Shown: positions 1-11,355, numbered from the stretch's first letter. The stretch: DNA of 64,000 nt from Bisporella sp. PMI_857 (GCA_021307315.1 JAJSPD010000017.1:721755-785754); one strand, 5' to 3'. Program-made: numbers and translations. The notes: a model not told the origin generated them from the letters alone.

Positions 1-1287
1 GATGAACTTCGGATGATTGCCTCGGTGGATATGAGGCAGATGAATAGAGTTCTTTGGTATGACCCCGTCAATCGTATGGCAGCTATAGAATCTGGAGCTG
101 TTGGGAGGCATATCGTTAAGGAATTGGCAAAATATGGATATACAATTGGCCAGTATGTGTTTTGCTCATATGAGATTCTGTATGAAACTGACTTCGTTAC
201 CTACCATAGCGAACCGGATAGTATTGAGTTCTCAACGCTGGGAGGATGGATCGCAACCAACGCAAGTGGGATGAAAAAAAACAAGTACGGCAATATCGAA
301 GATATAGTTCTGGACATCAATGTTATAACCAGCATGGGAAGGCTGGAACGAACGGCAGCTTTGCCTCGAGAATCGGTTGGCATCGATATGCGCCGCTTAT
401 TATTTGGCTCAGAAGGTAATCTAGGTATTATAACCTCGGCGGTCATCAAAATATTTCCGCTTCCAGAAGTTCAGCAATATGGTTCAATCTTGTTTCCTAG
501 CTTCGAAAAAGGTGTGGCTTTCATGTACGAGCTCACACAACGAGGAGGCCAACCAGCAAGCATCCGCCTGGTAGACAATACGCAATTCCAATTCAGTATG
601 GCTCTCAAACCTGCCTCAACTGGCGTCAAAGCCGTGATGGGTCGCCTCCAAAAGGAATATGTCACAAGAATCAGAGGGTTCGACTCCTGGAAGATGGTAG
701 CATGTACACTGGTGCTTGAAGGCCGAGCCGACGAAGTAAAGTACCAAGAGTCTGTAATTTATGCCCTGGCCGCCAAACACAAAGGCTTGAAAGCTGGTTC
801 AGAGAATGGTGAGAGAGGATATCTTCTCACATATAACATAGCGTATATTCGAGACTTTGGAATTGACCATTATATCATCGCCGAGTCTTTCGAGACATCC
901 GTGCCGTGGAGTCGAACTCTAGAGCTGTGTCAAAGAACGAAAGCCCGTGTTTTTAAAGAGCACGCCCAACGCAAATTGCCCGGGAAACCATTTGTTACTT
1001 GTCGCGTAACTCAGGTGTACGAAAGCGGGGTGGCGGTATACTTCTATCTTGCGTTCTTCTTTCAAAACGTTGAGGATCCATCAGGCATATATGCAGAGAT
1101 CGAGAAGGCCGCGAGAGATGAGATTCTGCTCTGTGGTGGTGCTCTGTCCCACCATCATGGTGTAGGAAAATTGAGAAAAGGTTTCCTCGATCGGATTATG
1201 TCGCAAGAGGCTCTAGAATGGCGGAAGAAGCTGAAGAGTAGTGTTGACCCGAGCAATATATTTGGAGCTGGTAACTTCACGACCTGA
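1..1287 (+). CDS. alkyl-dihydroxyacetonephosphate synthase (AGPS), 5' end outside window
   Basis: This enzyme swaps the acyl chain of acyl-DHAP for a fatty alcohol, forming the ether bond of ether lipids; in animals it is peroxisomal and FAD-dependent. The frame is open to the window edge (codons D-E-L-R-M...), so the N-terminus, where a PTS2 signal would lie, is missing. Conserved AGPS blocks appear in order: DMRQMNR, EPDSIEFSTLGGW, SGMKKNKYGNIED, GSEGNLGIIT, PASIRLVDNTQFQF, GYLLTYNIAYIRD, ESFETSVPW, then LSHHHGVGKLRKGF and the C-terminal VDPSNIFG. An intron at 153-209 (57 bases, GTATGT...CTGAC...TAG) is in frame and stop-free; removing it restores the family sequence G-H-E-P-D-S. About 409 codons remain after splicing. 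Family assignment is confident; it lies just upstream of a fatty acyl reductase gene. Confidence 0.93.
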   Translation, partial: DELRMIASVDMRQMNRVLWYDPVNRMAAIESGAVGRHIVKELAKYGYTIGQYVFCSYEILYETDFVTYHSEPDSIEFSTLGGWIATNASGMKKNKYGNIEDIVLDINVITSMGRLERTAALPRESVGIDMRRLLFGSEGNLGIITSAVIKIFPLPEVQQYGSILFPSFEKGVAFMYELTQRGGQPASIRLVDNTQFQFSMALKPASTGVKAVMGRLQKEYVTRIRGFDSWKMVACTLVLEGRADEVKYQESVIYALAAKHKGLKAGSENGERGYLLTYNIAYIRDFGIDHYIIAESFETSVPWSRTLELCQRTKARVFKEHAQRKLPGKPFVTCRVTQVYESGVAVYFYLAFFFQNVEDPSGIYAEIEKAARDEILLCGGALSHHHGVGKLRKGFLDRIMSQEALEWRKKLKSSVDPSNIFGAGNFTT

Positions 1288-1662
1288 CTTTGCCCATGTA
1301 ATATTATAAAATTTTAGCTATATCAAAGGCTACTACTTAAACAGGAAGCCAGAGTATGCGTTGAGGACATACAAATACGGCGGAGTCCAAATTAAAGTAG
1401 TTGGTAAATGCAATACATGCTTGAACCAAATTTCGCGTAGAGAGGCTCCAGCACTAACCATGGTGGAAATACTCGAAAATGTAGAACAACTTGTGGCTTG
1501 CCAAAAAATAGCGTTAAATACTGTAAATTTATTAGCAATTAATTTTAAGAGAACGATGTAACATACCCTAGACACTAGTTCCACTTAGTAATCTACATGT
1601 GAGCTTCCAACTCAGTGCATTCAAGCACAAAAACCTGGTCAAAAAATACATCTCCATCTGAA
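1288..1662. other. intergenic, AGPS 3' end to reductase start
   Basis: This 375-base stretch separates two genes on the same strand. It presumably holds the AGPS 3' UTR and the promoter of the next gene. No ORF, repeat or RNA gene stands out; small ORFs on both strands here match nothing recognisable. Confidence 0.6.
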
Positions 1663-3027
1663 ATGGATCCAGACAGGCGTCCAAGGTCACTCTATGAAAT
1701 AACACACGAAGATAAGGATCCTAAAGCAGAAACAGTTGAGCGGAAGAATCCGTATACTGGCAAGTCTAGCATCCTCCTTACAGGCGCGACAGGGTTTCTC
1801 GGAAAAGTCGTGCTTGAAGAACTTTTTCGCCGTCAAGATGAACTTGAGTTTGAGAAAGTTTTCATAGTCATCCGCTCCAAACGAGGACACGATGCACGAG
1901 GACGCTTTCTTCGGCTAGCAACTTCCCCTTGCTTCTCCTTGTTGGCATCTACGTGGATGGATTCAGTGCAAGTCATTGAAGGTGATCTCACACAAGACAT
2001 CTGCGGGATAGAGAAAAGAGTCTATGAGAAGCTCTGCTCAGAACTGACAACTATCATCCACTGCGCTGGGTGTGTGAGATTCGATCTACCTATCAAGGAG
2101 GCTGCATTGCAAAATGTTGGAGGAGCACTTAATATACTTGGTCTCGCAAGAAGCTGCAAATATCTTCAGGGGATAGTTGTCACTTCAACCGCATATGTCA
2201 GCACGAAAACACTAGAGCCAATTTACGAAGAGCTAGCACCGCTACCCCTACCAGCCGATCAATTACGTCTGATGATAAAGAGTGAAACGATGAAAGAGAA
2301 GGATATCCTACACCTCACTGGTCACCCAAATACGTACACGCTCACGAAGAGTATTGCTGAGCATTTGCTTCTTGAATGTGGAGAAGACGCCCCTATACGT
2401 ATCGTCAGACCAAGCATCATCACCGCAAGCAAACAGTACCCGTTTCCAGGCTGGATTGACAGCTATGCTACACTTGCAGGCATCATCGCAGCAATGACTA
2501 CAGGAAAGTTGCGCGTGCTTGATAGCAATCCAAAGACTATACTAGATGTCGTTGCAGTAGACGAGGTTGCACGACATTTAATCAATGACGCATTCATTAG
2601 CACAAGAGGAAAGAAAATCCGCTTCTCGGTCGCAACACTAAAGCATGGGCTCGAGCTCGAAAGTGCATCGCAAGAAGCAGTGGAATTCTTTCAAAGCATG
2701 CTAGACCGTCGCCAAGCCAGAATATGTCGATTTAGGCCCCGTGATCTAAGGTTCCACTGTCAAGACTTCTTGTATCATAAGCTAGCACTTAGCATAGCTA
2801 GTTTATATTTCGGTTTACGGCGGAATAAAAAAATGCGAAGAGAAGTAAAGAATATGGCAAAGACTCTTACACAAATCAACAACATCTTTCCATATTTCGT
2901 CCATAATAGTTTTGACTTCCGGCCAATAGAGTCACCACTTGATGGCATGGACAAGAAGGAGTTTGTAAAGCTGTTTGTTCAGGGCATCGAAAGACATCTG
3001 CTATCTCAGAAAGGAGCATGTAAATAG
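1663..3027 (+). CDS. fatty acyl-CoA reductase (FAR, male-sterility-type)
   Basis: The protein would reduce fatty acyl-CoA to a fatty alcohol using NADPH. The start is the first ATG in frame, giving 454 residues; an upstream GTG at 1615 is not credible in a fungus. A Rossmann fold opens with TGATGFLG (residues 40-47), followed by the extended-SDR pair Y225-x3-K229 in YTLTK. IRIVRPSIITAS and the P-F-P-G-W-I-D stretch are typical FAR substrate-region motifs. A C-terminal sterile/FAR_C-like helical part runs from about residue 345 and contains FPYFVHNSFDF. No convincing C-terminal membrane anchor is seen. Length is a little below the 490-520 of animal FARs. No intron is needed. Fatty alcohol is the second substrate of the enzyme encoded just upstream, so the pair suggests a shared ether-lipid route; co-regulation is inference. 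Confidence 0.88.
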   Translation: MDPDRRPRSLYEITHEDKDPKAETVERKNPYTGKSSILLTGATGFLGKVVLEELFRRQDELEFEKVFIVIRSKRGHDARGRFLRLATSPCFSLLASTWMDSVQVIEGDLTQDICGIEKRVYEKLCSELTTIIHCAGCVRFDLPIKEAALQNVGGALNILGLARSCKYLQGIVVTSTAYVSTKTLEPIYEELAPLPLPADQLRLMIKSETMKEKDILHLTGHPNTYTLTKSIAEHLLLECGEDAPIRIVRPSIITASKQYPFPGWIDSYATLAGIIAAMTTGKLRVLDSNPKTILDVVAVDEVARHLINDAFISTRGKKIRFSVATLKHGLELESASQEAVEFFQSMLDRRQARICRFRPRDLRFHCQDFLYHKLALSIASLYFGLRRNKKMRREVKNMAKTLTQINNIFPYFVHNSFDFRPIESPLDGMDKKEFVKLFVQGIERHLLSQKGACK

Positions 3028-3142
3028 ATCGGGATATCTTGGAGAATGGTCAGATTCAAACTGCAGTCATCTTGATACGTCCTTCCAGCCTCGGTACGAT
3101 TGCCTGTGAATATCAGTGTGGGCTTTTGGGTAGAAGTTTAGA

Positions 3143-5404
3143 TTAAGGGAAGGATGCACGCACTCTAGTCCAATCAACCTTAAATTCTCCGTCATCTTGG
3201 TTATCGCAGCACTTGGGTTGACCAGATAGACCGGCTAGACGCCACCACTTCTTCGTGACTTTCCTAATGAGTTTGATCTCGCGTTCCCGTTTTTCTGAAG
3301 ATATTTTGACTTCCTCTGACTCATCCGTACTTGTATCCCCATCAGACTCATCAAGTAGTTCCTCGGTTTTGGTTACCTCATTTGCCTCTTTTACCTCTCT
3401 ACTTTCCGGTTCTCTCCTCTGTTGCAATGGGAAGACAGTGCTTGTAACCTCGCCCGGGGCTTTTTCGGGTGACCGCGGTTCCACAATTCCTTCTTGCATG
3501 GACTTCTGGACTCCTTTCCAGTGTCTATCTATTGACTTACCCCACATTTTCCATTGACCCATGATTTTCAGACTCATGAAGTATTGTCTCAACATCATGC
3601 TGATAAGAATTCCGTTCTCTTCTGAAACTATCTCCTCCGCTTCGCCGCCTTCTGACTTGGCAAGCAGAGAGTCGAAACCGTCTTTGCCTCGGGCCATGTA
3701 GCCACGTGTGACCAATGTGTATTGCTTCTTTAGATCGAGCGGCGCGTCACCAACCTTGACATATTTTATACGAGAACTAGGCGGCTTACTCGGATCAAAC
3801 TCAAACTCAATTCTCGAGACTTGGGGGAATCGGCCTTCAAGGGCCGGATATAGAGAGACAGAATTTTCCAAAGCTTCCAGTAAAGCCTGGCCAGTAACCT
3901 TGATCACGACGCACGGATCTTCGAATGGAAAGCTTGGAAATATTAGCTAACATCCAAGGAGACAGATTATACTGAAGGGAACCTACCAATTCATAATATC
4001 CTTCAATTTCAACAAACCAGGGGGATATATCTGGTCACCACGTATAGTACCGGCTGCTATTAGACAGCAATCACCTCCGTAATGGCTCCTCATGAGATCG
4101 GAGACAAAATTTCCCATATTCGATTCTTTGAGCCTCACAGTTGTAAACCGTGCATCCAGTGGAGCCATCGTGTAGCCCAATGGTTTCCCTAATTTCGCCT
4201 TCAGAGATGTAGTAAGTTTCTCCGTGAGGCCTACGATCCCTTGATCTTCTGGAATACTTTTAACTATGTCCCGTCTGACTATATGAAAGTCCCATTTCTT
4301 GCTGTTTCCATTTTGGCGCCGAGCTTCTAAATAACTGAACTGCTTGAAGTCACTCCCAGATCGAAGCACACTATTTAAATTAGCATAGAGTCTCTAATTG
4401 AAATCCTGAATCTCTGAAACATGCGCCAACGATGTTATGGTTAGAAACCGGTTGGAAGGGGCGAGGCATACTGAGTTCCATTTATAAGGCTATGCTGGTA
4501 GAAATGATCATGGCCACCAAGAATAATATCAATCAATCCATCGGGTGTCTTCTCGGCGAGTTTGTTGTCATTTGGTTCTCTTTGATGAGTGACGGCAACA
4601 ACTATTTCGGCTCCTTGAGCTCTTAGATCGGGTACGAGTTCTTTGGCTGTTGCAGAAGCTGACTTATATATCAGGCCAGGTGGCAAAGAGTTGATCGTGT
4701 CAAGCCATTCACGCTCCACAAGGCCAATAACGCCGACTTTGATTCCATTTGACGACGTCAATATGACTGTCTTCGTAGCGTTTCCTAGGGGCACATCTTT
4801 GCCAAGAGCCGGATCTAAGACGTTTGCAAGAAGCCAGGGGAACTTGCATTGACCTGCGAGATGTCTAAACTGTTTGACACCAAAATCGAGATCATGGTTC
4901 TGTTATCCATTTATGTTACCAAAAATTCAATTGAAAACTCAGAAGAGTTCCTCATTCCGTCTCTACTTACCCCAACACAAGCTACATCTGTGCCAATAGT
5001 GTTTAAGATGGGTACCATGTGACTTCCTAAGTGGTGATTAGAATGTTGATAATTGAGAGGAAAGGACACGAAGTCGTTACTACCTTTGGTAACACTGCTC
5101 TCTAGGCTGGGATTGAATGCATCTCCAGAAAAAAATGTCAATAGCCCTGGTTGCCCCTCGAATCGCTCAGCATTTTGATATTCGTTGGTTAGGGTCTTGA
5201 ACCTTGCAATCCCTCCTACCGGCTCTGCAGAGGAAGCATCGATGTGATAGACTGCTTCATCAGCTTCAATCATAATACTCAGGACTATCTAAGTGGGTTA
5301 CCATCATTGAAATGAAGCAAACGCAAATCAGGCGGTGAAGACGTATTGCCAGTGGTGTAGGTGATGGATTCGGTTGCCACTGGAGCTTTCCCCTCAATAG
5401 CCAT
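3143..5404 (-). CDS. 5'-nucleotidase/UshA-family metallophosphoesterase
   Basis: Six exons were assembled: 5302-5404, 5084-5251, 4971-5026, 4472-4899, 3987-4370 and 3143-3932. The introns are 50, 57, 71, 101 and 54 bases with GT..AG ends. The sum is 1,929 bases, or 642 residues plus stop, in one frame, and every join restores family sequence. The calcineurin-like phosphoesterase domain carries metal motifs L-H-F-N-D34-V-Y-H37, S-G-D-A-F, G-N110-H-D, a V-T-H, and G-G-H239-D-H241. The 5'-nucleotidase C-terminal domain follows from about residue 265 (DARFTTVRLKESNMGN..., PFEDPCVVIKVTGQALLEALE). The tail is acidic and serine-rich. There is no signal peptide (start MAIEGKAPVA), so a cytosolic nucleotidase or related phosphatase is likely. 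It is convergent with the FAR gene, with 115 bases between stops. Confidence 0.9.
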
Positions 5405-5573
5405 GATAAAGCCTGTTCAATAAAGACGGGAAACGATTCTAGCCAATGCCTATGAATTGAGACTTTTTGATGAATGATGGCCTAAGTATATATGTTCTTC
5501 TTACCAAGTATGACGGTAGTGTTTGCACATTCAATTATGTGTGACGAGACAAGGGGCAACGGGGCTGAGGCTA

Positions 5574-5617
5574 AAGTCGTATTCCGGTTCTCTGAGTTTT
5601 GGCCATTTTTAGCCGAA
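5574..5617 (+). repeat. left terminal inverted repeat of AT-rich element
   Basis: This 44-base end matches the reverse complement of 9244-9287 along its whole length, including the internal GGCCATTTT and AGCCGAA blocks. It is preceded by TA. Confidence 0.85.
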
Positions 5618-8600
5618 ATCGACACATGTAAAATCGACACTTTTAATAATCATTATATTATAACCACTATACTTGATTAAGATACAAAATCATCAACTGA
5701 ACTCTAATTTAGTTTGCAAATATTTCAAATTAAAGCTTACAATTGACTTTTTCGATTTTATTAAACGAAATATGTTTGTTTATATTGATTTTTGAGTTTT
5801 TGTAGCGATCGATTATTTGTTTATAATCAACTTTATATTCGACTTTTATACGCTTGCTAAACAATTTAAATGCTATTACAATATTATAACGTATTACAAA
5901 AAGCAGTTATTAATCAAAATCGTTATTAAATACAATTCTAAAAAAAGCTAAGTTTTAAAAACTATATTACAAAAGAAATTAAACTGTTTGTTGCAAAGTT
6001 ATTACTTTATAACGCTAATTTATATTAAAACGAAATCGCCGACAAGATTTACGAATAATTCGACGTTAAGCTATTTTAATTTTTTGTGTTAAAATTGTTT
6101 AAAAATATAAGTTATACACGTAAAAAATTAGCTGTTATTACTCGTTAACAAAAGCTGTATTTATATAAAAAATAAAAGCAAAAGCAACGCTACTAGCAAA
6201 CAAAACAACTAGTATTTTGTAATAAATTTGCAAGTAATTTTAAAAACGAATTACGTTTTACAAACTTTGTTTTTCGAAGTTTACTTGTTTATAAAAAAAA
6301 CTTAGTTAAAAAAATCGAAAAAATATTTTGTTTTGCTAGTATATACTATAAAAAAAATTATAGCGTGTAAAACGTATTAAAACTTTTTTAATAAAAAAAT
6401 TTAAAGATTTTATTAAGTATTTAATGTTTTTTCGAATAAACGTATAGCCGGCGTTTAAATTGATTTTAATTATAAATAACTGTTTTATTTATAATATACT
6501 TAAAATTTATTAATTTTGCAATAAAAAAAAGTTTTATTTTGCTTTTTGCTTTTTTATATACCGAAATATAATTTTATTAAAGTATATTTTTATAACTTAA
6601 AAACGTTTATTAAAAAGCACTATAAAAAAGTTTATAGCAAGTATTTTAATTTTGAAGTATTTTTAATATAAGTAATTAAGCAAAATTAAACTTAACTTAA
6701 TAGTTAAAAAAAAGCTAAAAAACATTTTAAACATTTTAAATATAAAAAAATAAAAAATTTTGTAATAGTTTAGTAAATAAATTAATAAATAGTTGTAAAA
6801 TTTTAAAATGTAAATAAAGTTAATATATAGTGTTTTGTTTTAGTAATTTTTTTAATATATTATTTATACTTTATTTTAAAAATTTAATTACTTTACAATT
6901 ACAATTTGAAATAATAATTATAATAAATTAAAATACTCGAGTTTTATTTTAAACTATAGATTTATATATTTATAACAATTAAAATTTAAGTATTAAAAGC
7001 AAAATATAACATTTAAAAAATATTATTGCAGTATTAATATACTAATTATATATAAAAAACTTATTAAAACGTTTATATTTTTAGTTAAAACTTATATTTC
7101 ACCGACTAAAAACTTTATTACGCTTTAAAAGTATAGTATATTTTTGTGTTATTTAAATATATAAAAGCTAAATTTATAAACTTTTTTTAAAAAAAAAAAT
7201 TCAACGAAAAAAAGTTTATATAAAAATTTTAACTATTTTTATTTTTTTGTTCAGCGTACGAATTTATAACAATACGAGTTTTTTTTTTATTGTTTTGTTT
7301 ATTTTTAATTGTTTTTTTAAGCAACTGTTTATAATATAATTTAAAAAAAGAAATTTGTTTTTAAATACGCTCGAAAATACTTAAAAAAAATATTTAAAAA
7401 AATCGCTTTGATTTTTTTATAACTTTAAGCTAATTAACGCTAAATTTTTGTATCGCGATTTTTTGTAAATATTATTTATATTTTCGTGCTTTTTTAGTTT
7501 TAATTTAAAACGTAAATAGTTTTTGAATTTTTTTATTTAATTAACAATAAATATATTATTTGTAATAAAGTTTAAAAGTAACTTTGTAGCTGAAATAAAA
7601 ACTAAAAGCCGATGTATAAAAAAAAAAATCGTAAAATAATTGCAAAATAAAATAAAAATAAAAATAAAAAAGTCGAAACAAAAACAATTTAAACTTTTTG
7701 TAAAAAAAATAGCTACTGTAATAAAATAAAATCGAAAATTAAAAATTAAGTAACAACAGCTGTATAATTCGACTATATTTATTTTAATTTATAATAGCAA
7801 TATTAGTTTTAGCGGCTAGCTTGCTTTTCGGTATTTAAAGCTTTTTTTTTTCGATTGTTATTAGTTTTGTAAAAAACTTTTGCATTTATATAAAATAAAA
7901 ATGTTCGATTTGTTGTATTTGACTTTTTATTACAAATTTTTTTTATTTATACTATAAGTTAAAAATCGTTAAAAAAAAATGAAAATTATTATTTTAAGCT
8001 TTTTAGTATGTATAACACATTTTAAAAAAAAATTTATAATTGTTACAATTTAGTTTTGTACAACGCTATTTGTTTGCAAAAAAACTTATAAACTTATATC
8101 GATCAAAAAATACGTTTTTTTTTTTTTTTTGCGCAACACGTTGCTTTTTTTAAAACGCTTTTTTTGTATTAATTTTGCAGTAGCAAAATAAATAAATATT
8201 ACTTGTATTAAAACTAAAATTCGAAACTTAAAAATCGTAAATCGAATCGGTTTAAAAAATTTGTAATTACTACTATTACTTTTAAAAAAAACAAAGCATT
8301 TCGAAAAATTAAAAACTTTTTTTGCGCGAGCTTTTTTATTAAGCTTTACAAGTATATAAATAGTATTATTACTTGTAAAAAAGTAGCAGTAAAAATCAGT
8401 TTTACGGCTTAAGCGATTTAAGTAATAAAAAGTATATTTTTATTTTTTATAGTTTTCGCTAAAACTAATTTTTTTTTAAATTCGCTTTTATAAAAACTAA
8501 ATTTAACAGTTAAAAAACTGCTTTTTTTAACTGTTTTTACAAATCGATTTTTTTTATTGTAAAATAATTTACTTAATTTTTCGTTTTTAAGCTTTATTTA

Positions 8601-8838
8601 CGTATACTACTTAATATAATTATTTGCAAAAAAGTCGATTAAGCGCGTTTTGCTGAAAATCGAGTTGTTATTTAGTGTTAATTTAAAGTAAATAATACAA
8701 ATAAACAACAGCGTTTTAGCAAGCTTTTTTTTTTTGTTATAATTAAAGTTTTTTTGTTTTGTTATTTTCGATTACAGTAAAGTTGTTAACAAGCTTTTCG
8801 AATATAAATAAAAAATTCGAAAAAAATAAAATCGAACG

Positions 8839-9198
8839 CTATACTAACAAAATAAATAATATTAGTAATAATATTGCAATTAAATCAGATTTTATACTTA
8901 GCGCTATTGCAGCAGTTTTGTTTACAGTAATTTTTAGCTTTTTAGCTGCAAGTTTAACTATAGCTACAGTTTCGTTCTTTTTTTTATTATACAGCCGTTT
9001 AGCCTGCTTTCTCCTTATATTCCTGCTAACGCTAGCGCCAATAAGAATAGAACTTTCCAGCATTTTTTTAGTAGGAACCAGCTGACAACGAAAGCGTGGA
9101 ATAAGCATATCGAAAAAATCGAAAAAATCGAAAGAATCGAGATATTTACAAAAATCACGAGAATTGAAAGCAATTGCGACGTTATTGATATTGTACAT
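8839..9198 (-). pseudogene. possible coding remnant inside the AT-rich element
   Basis: A 119-codon open frame lies just inside the right inverted repeat, where base composition is less extreme. It includes a basic stretch (around RNIRRKQAKRLYNKKKNE) and DSFDFFDFFDM, which is encoded by a small tandem repeat of AAAAATCG-like units at about 9105-9140. It could be the terminal piece of the element's protein. No transposase signature is visible and it could also be chance. Confidence 0.22.
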
Positions 9199-9243
9199 TT
9201 GTTTTAGGTGAGTCGTTCACCAAAGTTTGATGTTTTACTAAAA

Positions 9244-9287
9244 TTCGGCTAAAATGGCCAAAAACCTAGAGAACTGGAATACGACTT
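9244..9287 (-). repeat. right terminal inverted repeat of AT-rich element
   Basis: This is the partner of the repeat at 5574-5617, followed by TA. The differences are a G/A at position 13, a GA/AG swap at 21-22 and one base moved between two T runs. Confidence 0.85.
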
Positions 9288-9524
9288 TAAGCCACAGAAG
9301 CGGGTCACTAAAAGTCCCGCCAAACAATGATATTCTCAACTTTAACGACAACAAGGCTCCTACAAAGTTATCTAGGGAGCTATGTGCGAAGGAGACACTT
9401 GGAAGAGCTTGAGATTTTCCGGCAGCTACAAGATATTCGGAGCGGTATAACTGAAGCAGGTCTACATTCTTCCGCTTCCCATCATTAAATATACACAAAA
9501 TTTAGACAGGCACTGTTTGTCCAA

Positions 9525-10837
9525 TTACATTTTGCTGGGCATTCTCATACCACCATCAAGTCGAAGTACTACGCCGTTGAGCATTACGTTCTCTATGCTC
9601 TGGGTAACTAGAGAAGCGAACTCGTGAGGCCTTCCTGGCCGTACTATTCCTTTAATCAGCCCCATGAAGCTGTCAAAGATCAGATGGAGAGACGTACCTG
9701 GAAACTCCATAACCCTTTCCAAGCTCTTCCGTGCTTTCTCGCTCAGCATAGCAGTCATCCTGCTGTCAAACAGACTAGGTGCAATAGTCACGACTCTTAT
9801 ACCATAACGTGCGAGATCACGTGTCATAGGCAGTGTCATAGAAACGACCGCTCCTTTGGAAGCACTATATGATACTTGACCCGGCTGCCCGTCAAACGCT
9901 GCTGACGATGCCACCATTATCACGATTCCTCGTTCGCCATCTTCTCCCACAGGAGCAGTCTTGGCCATATGTGGTAAGACTTGACGAATAAGATCAATAG
10001 TTCCACGAACGTTAACATTCATGACAAACTCGAAGTCATCGAGGCTGAAGGCATTTCCATCTCGGTCGAGAATCTAATCCAATGTGTAAGCTTGATCTGT
10101 CTATATGATGCTGAATCCACGATTGTGGTGATTTTGAAGCACACATATGTGATTCCTACTAGTGATGCGACAATACACCCCACGAAAACCACGCTCCCTA
10201 AGGGCATATGCTGACATTGGCATGTGAGTTCAGTTGGCAAGCATTAAGCGCTAGCAATAGGGCCAAAATATTGTCTCACTGAAGTCTACTTGATTGAAAT
10301 CCGAAAATAGACTTGAAAACATACCTTAGCAGGCGTGGCCACTCCAGCTGCAGCGATCACTCCTCCAATTTCCTTCCCTGTCTCCTTCGACCATGCTAAA
10401 GCGTCTTTCACTGCCGTCTCAATGCTCTCCGTCTCAAGCACATTCGCCTGGAAGAACTTTGTCTTTCCGCCGCCTATCTCTTTGACAAGGTCGTCACCGA
10501 GTTCTTCATTCACTAAGTAGGAGTTAGTGATTGTTTCCAATGAATCATACGGAGAACCAATAGCAAGTATTCAGTACAGCGCATTACTGTACCACTGAAG
10601 TAGGTGATAGAAACGATAAAAATTGTAGCAAGGAACGCGTCACATATCCGTAACTTACTGTCCAGGATGGCAACATAACCACCAGATTTGCAAATTGCTT
10701 CTACACAAGCTCGGCCAAGCCCAGAAGCTCTAGAGCACGGTTTTAGTTATATTTACTCCAGGAAACAATTAATTTCAGAAAAGAAAAAGAGCGAAATACC
10801 CTCCGGATATCACAAACGTTCTGCCTTCAATCTTCAT
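9525..10837 (-). CDS. short-chain dehydrogenase, HSD17B10 (type-2 3-hydroxyacyl-CoA dehydrogenase)-like
   Basis: Five exons were joined: 10800-10837, 10659-10729, 10325-10512, 9698-10073 and 9525-9643. The introns are 70, 146, 251 and 54 bases, and the total is 792 bases, 263 residues. The NAD site reads S-G-G-A-S-G-L-G (11-18). The catalytic set is Ser155 in VASSAAF, Tyr168 and Lys172 in YSASKG. The stretches AAFDGQPGQVSYSASKGA, TLPMTRDLARYGIRV and the C-terminal NGVVLRLDGGMRM match HSD10-type enzymes, which oxidise 3-hydroxyacyl-CoAs, usually in mitochondria. No clear targeting peptide precedes MKIEGRTFVIS. The 251-base third intron is unusually long for this window. The upstream region is shared with the divergent Rab gene. 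Confidence 0.88.
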
Positions 10838-11355
10838 TTTAAGTCGTGTTCTTAGATATTGTTGATGTTGCTGCATTAAACTCTTTTGACGGCCATGTTT
10901 CCCTCTCCTCTGGACCGAGGCAGGAAAACCCGTGCTCACGCCTAGAGGCTACTTACAGGCATCCAGTACGCTACACTCCACTAACCGCCTCCCTGTAAGC
11001 GGCCCTTGGTTTCGGAGATTAGCCTCGTCAGCCTTCAAAACGCCGATCAATAACGATAAGACTTCACAATCACGAGCTAAATCACCATCAGTCGTGACGC
11101 GAGTAGTGCACCAAACAAACTGAAAGGAAGCAACTGCACCATCGATCCTCCAGTATTGCAACGTCAACCTCGTTTCCATCCTTTGCCTTCAAGTGCATTG
11201 CATACACGATGGTGCGCCCACGGAAATCCTCCGCCGCGAGCGAAGAGTCCGTGTCTGGGGCTGGCAGAGAACAAGTGAGTTGGACGCCATATGCCTGGGA
11301 TAAGGTTCGGTGCGAACACTTGTGCTGATGTAACATACGACAGGAGCTTGGTAGC
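10838..11355. promoter_or_regulatory. divergent intergenic region, dehydrogenase / Rab
   Basis: This 518-base region lies between the start codons of a minus-strand dehydrogenase and a plus-strand GTPase, so it must hold both promoters and 5' UTRs. No TATA box or repeated motif convincingly stands out. Open frames here have no recognisable similarity. Confidence 0.55.

Larger units (their letters stand above)
5574..9287. mobile_element. AT-rich, RIP-like element with 44-bp TIRs and TA flanks
   Basis: A 3.7-kb block of very low GC and countless stops in all frames lies between two matching ends. The left end (5574-5617) begins AAGTCGTATTCC and ends TTTTTAGCCGAA. The right end (9244-9287), reverse-complemented, begins AAGTCGTATTCC and ends ATTTTAGCCGAA, with only three substitutions and a one-base shift. 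The dinucleotide TA lies immediately outside each end (5572-5573 and 9288-9289). This fits a Tc1/mariner-like cut-and-paste transposon later degraded by RIP, but no transposase motif survives to name the superfamily. The right-hand 500 bases are less AT-rich than the centre. Confidence 0.72.

Noticed and set aside
3255..3557. Plus-strand Ser-rich frame of 100 codons
   Set aside because: It is a shadow of the acidic, Ser-rich C-terminus of the 5'-nucleotidase on the other strand.
5630..9100. Possible CRISPR, origin or mitochondrial DNA origin for the AT-rich block
   Set aside because: There are no regularly spaced repeats and no mitochondrial gene; the matched inverted ends with TA flanks explain it as a degraded transposon.
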